Program-made: the position numbers and the translations under genes
Part shown: piece by piece, positions 63,375 through 64,000 of the stretch
Numbering within the stretch: the first letter of the stretch is position 1
Layout of the letters: every line of letters starts with the position of its first letter
Assembly: GCA_020741775.1 (NCBI GenBank)
Contig: DYYG01000013.1
Coordinates: 124,001 to 188,000, forward strand
DNA: 64,000 nucleotides
Source: Methylorubrum populi
GTDB taxonomy: Bacteria > Pseudomonadota > Alphaproteobacteria > Rhizobiales > Beijerinckiaceae
Direction: 5' to 3'
The notes under the pieces: generated by a model
Told to the model about the DNA's origin: nothing
Database searches by the model: none
The model's input: only the letters and a program-made list of their open reading frames with translations

Positions 63375-63809
63375 ATGACGGACGAGGAGAGCGCAGCGTT
63401 TCCCGAGGGCTGGGAGGCCTTCACCGATCCGGGCTTCATCGCCCATGTCGGGCCGGTCTATCATCGCACCGTGGCGGGCGTGAAACAGTTCGCCTTCCGC
63501 ACCGAGGAGAAGCATGGCAACCTCGTCGGCATCGTCCATGGCGGCATGCTGCTGACCTTCGCCGACCGGGCGCTCAGCATCGTCGTCCGCGATGCCTGCG
63601 ACGGTGCCAAGGCGGTGACCATCGAGATGTCGAGCCAGTTCGTCGGCGCCGCGCAGATCGGCGACCTGATCGAGACGGTGCCGGAAATCGTGCGCAGGAC
63701 CTCCTCGCTGGTCTTCGTCCGCGGTACGCTCACCAGCGGCGGCCGACCGCTCGCGGCGGTGACCGGAATCTGGAAGGTGCTGAAGGACAAGCCGGGCGAC
63801 AGATCATGA
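63375..63809 (+). CDS. PaaI-family hotdog thioesterase
   Basis: A 144-residue hotdog-fold acyl-CoA thioesterase. The family signature is GNLVGIVHGGMLLTFADRAL; strands EMSSQFVGAAQIGDLIETV and TSSLVFVRGTLTSGGRPLA follow. Divergent from moxR (210-base gap). The stop overlaps the next start (ATGA). The substrate is unknown. Confidence 0.9.
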   Translation: MTDEESAAFPEGWEAFTDPGFIAHVGPVYHRTVAGVKQFAFRTEEKHGNLVGIVHGGMLLTFADRALSIVVRDACDGAKAVTIEMSSQFVGAAQIGDLIETVPEIVRRTSSLVFVRGTLTSGGRPLAAVTGIWKVLKDKPGDRS

Positions 63810-64000
63810 CGCAGAGCGCCCCCGACGATCCCGCCCTGGCCCGCCTCAGCGCCGCCCTCGGCGCGGTGAACAAGGAGAGCGGCACACGCGGCCTGCCGCC
63901 GGTGGAGCAGTGGGATCCGGCGCATTGCGGCGAGATCGACATTCGCATCGCCGCCGATGGCACGTGGTTCCACAACGGCTCGGCCATCCGCAGGCCCAAG
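63806..64000 (+). CDS. DUF1285 domain protein (cut by window edge)
   Basis: The first 65 codons of a protein beginning MTQSAPDDPALARLSAALGA. The segment IRIAADGTWFHNGSAIRRPK, typical of DUF1285, is reached just before the edge. Start codon overlaps the thioesterase stop. The remainder lies outside the window. Confidence 0.82.
   Translation, partial: MTQSAPDDPALARLSAALGAVNKESGTRGLPPVEQWDPAHCGEIDIRIAADGTWFHNGSAIRRPK

Overview
The window is GC-rich and almost fully coding. It reads as chromosome from an alphaproteobacterium of the order Hyphomicrobiales, most likely Methylobacterium/Methylorubrum. That placement is an inference from a formaldehyde-activating-enzyme (Fae) paralogue, an alphaproteobacterial gene transfer agent (GTA) structural cluster in canonical order, the aerobic cobalt-late (CobG/CobN) cobalamin route, and the high GC. 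No rRNA, tRNA, CRISPR array or intact insertion sequence was seen.

Layout. (1) 1-5.9 kb, minus strand: a copper/silver efflux operon (copZ-like chaperone, Met/His/Cys-rich secreted protein, FixH/YtkA-like protein, CusB-type adaptor, CusA-type RND pump cut by the left edge). Ahead of copZ lies a CueR-style promoter with a 19-bp spacer. (2) 6.0-10.6 kb: an arsenic operon, arsR-arsC(LMW-phosphatase type)-arsC(glutaredoxin type)-arsB-MFS, with divergent arsH. A perfect 7-bp dyad lies between arsR and arsH. (3) 11.4-19.0 kb, plus strand: two ATPase/protease modules in tandem. The first is a soluble FtsH-like AAA-M41 protease with a 60-aa partner. The second is HTH protein, AAA ATPase, S8 subtilase and an unrecognised 311-aa protein. 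This is the best candidate here for a poorly described stress or conflict system. (4) 19.2-36.9 kb, minus strand: a complete GTA structural cluster (small terminase to the TIM-barrel hub protein), followed by a DUF2793 fibre/spike-like protein, a GH24 endolysin and a small membrane protein. Two secreted chymotrypsin-fold proteases sit on the opposite strand between the capsid gene and the head-tail adaptor genes. (5) 37.1-38.5 kb, plus strand: an AT-rich two-gene cassette (soluble DUF4747-like protein plus a predicted 4-TM protein), clearly foreign in composition, wedged between the GTA and cobalamin genes. (6) 38.5-50.3 kb: a cobalamin riboswitch followed by the co-directional run cbtB-cbtA-DUF1636-cobW-DUF4349 lipoprotein-cobN-cobG-cobH-cobI-cobJ, with divergent cobU-cobO. 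(7) 50.3-52.4 kb: a double-glycine-leader bacteriocin-like peptide, a Fae paralogue that appears to lack the usual active-site histidine, a small hypothetical protein and a lipoprotein. (8) 52.5-63.2 kb, minus strand: a multi-PAS hybrid histidine kinase, then a MoxR-DUF58-DUF4159/BatA-like-VWA-type operon. (9) The right edge holds a PaaI-type thioesterase and the start of a DUF1285 protein.

Cooperation. Within the cus and ars sets, chaperones, reductases and pumps form complete detoxification routes. Cobalt import (CbtAB), a CobW GTPase and cobaltochelatase CobN lie on the riboswitch strand with the ring-methylation enzymes, so cobalt supply and corrin synthesis would be switched off together by cobalamin. 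The GTA cluster holds the head, tail and lysis functions in one block, but its embedded proteases and flanking AT-rich cassette are not part of the classical GTA gene set.
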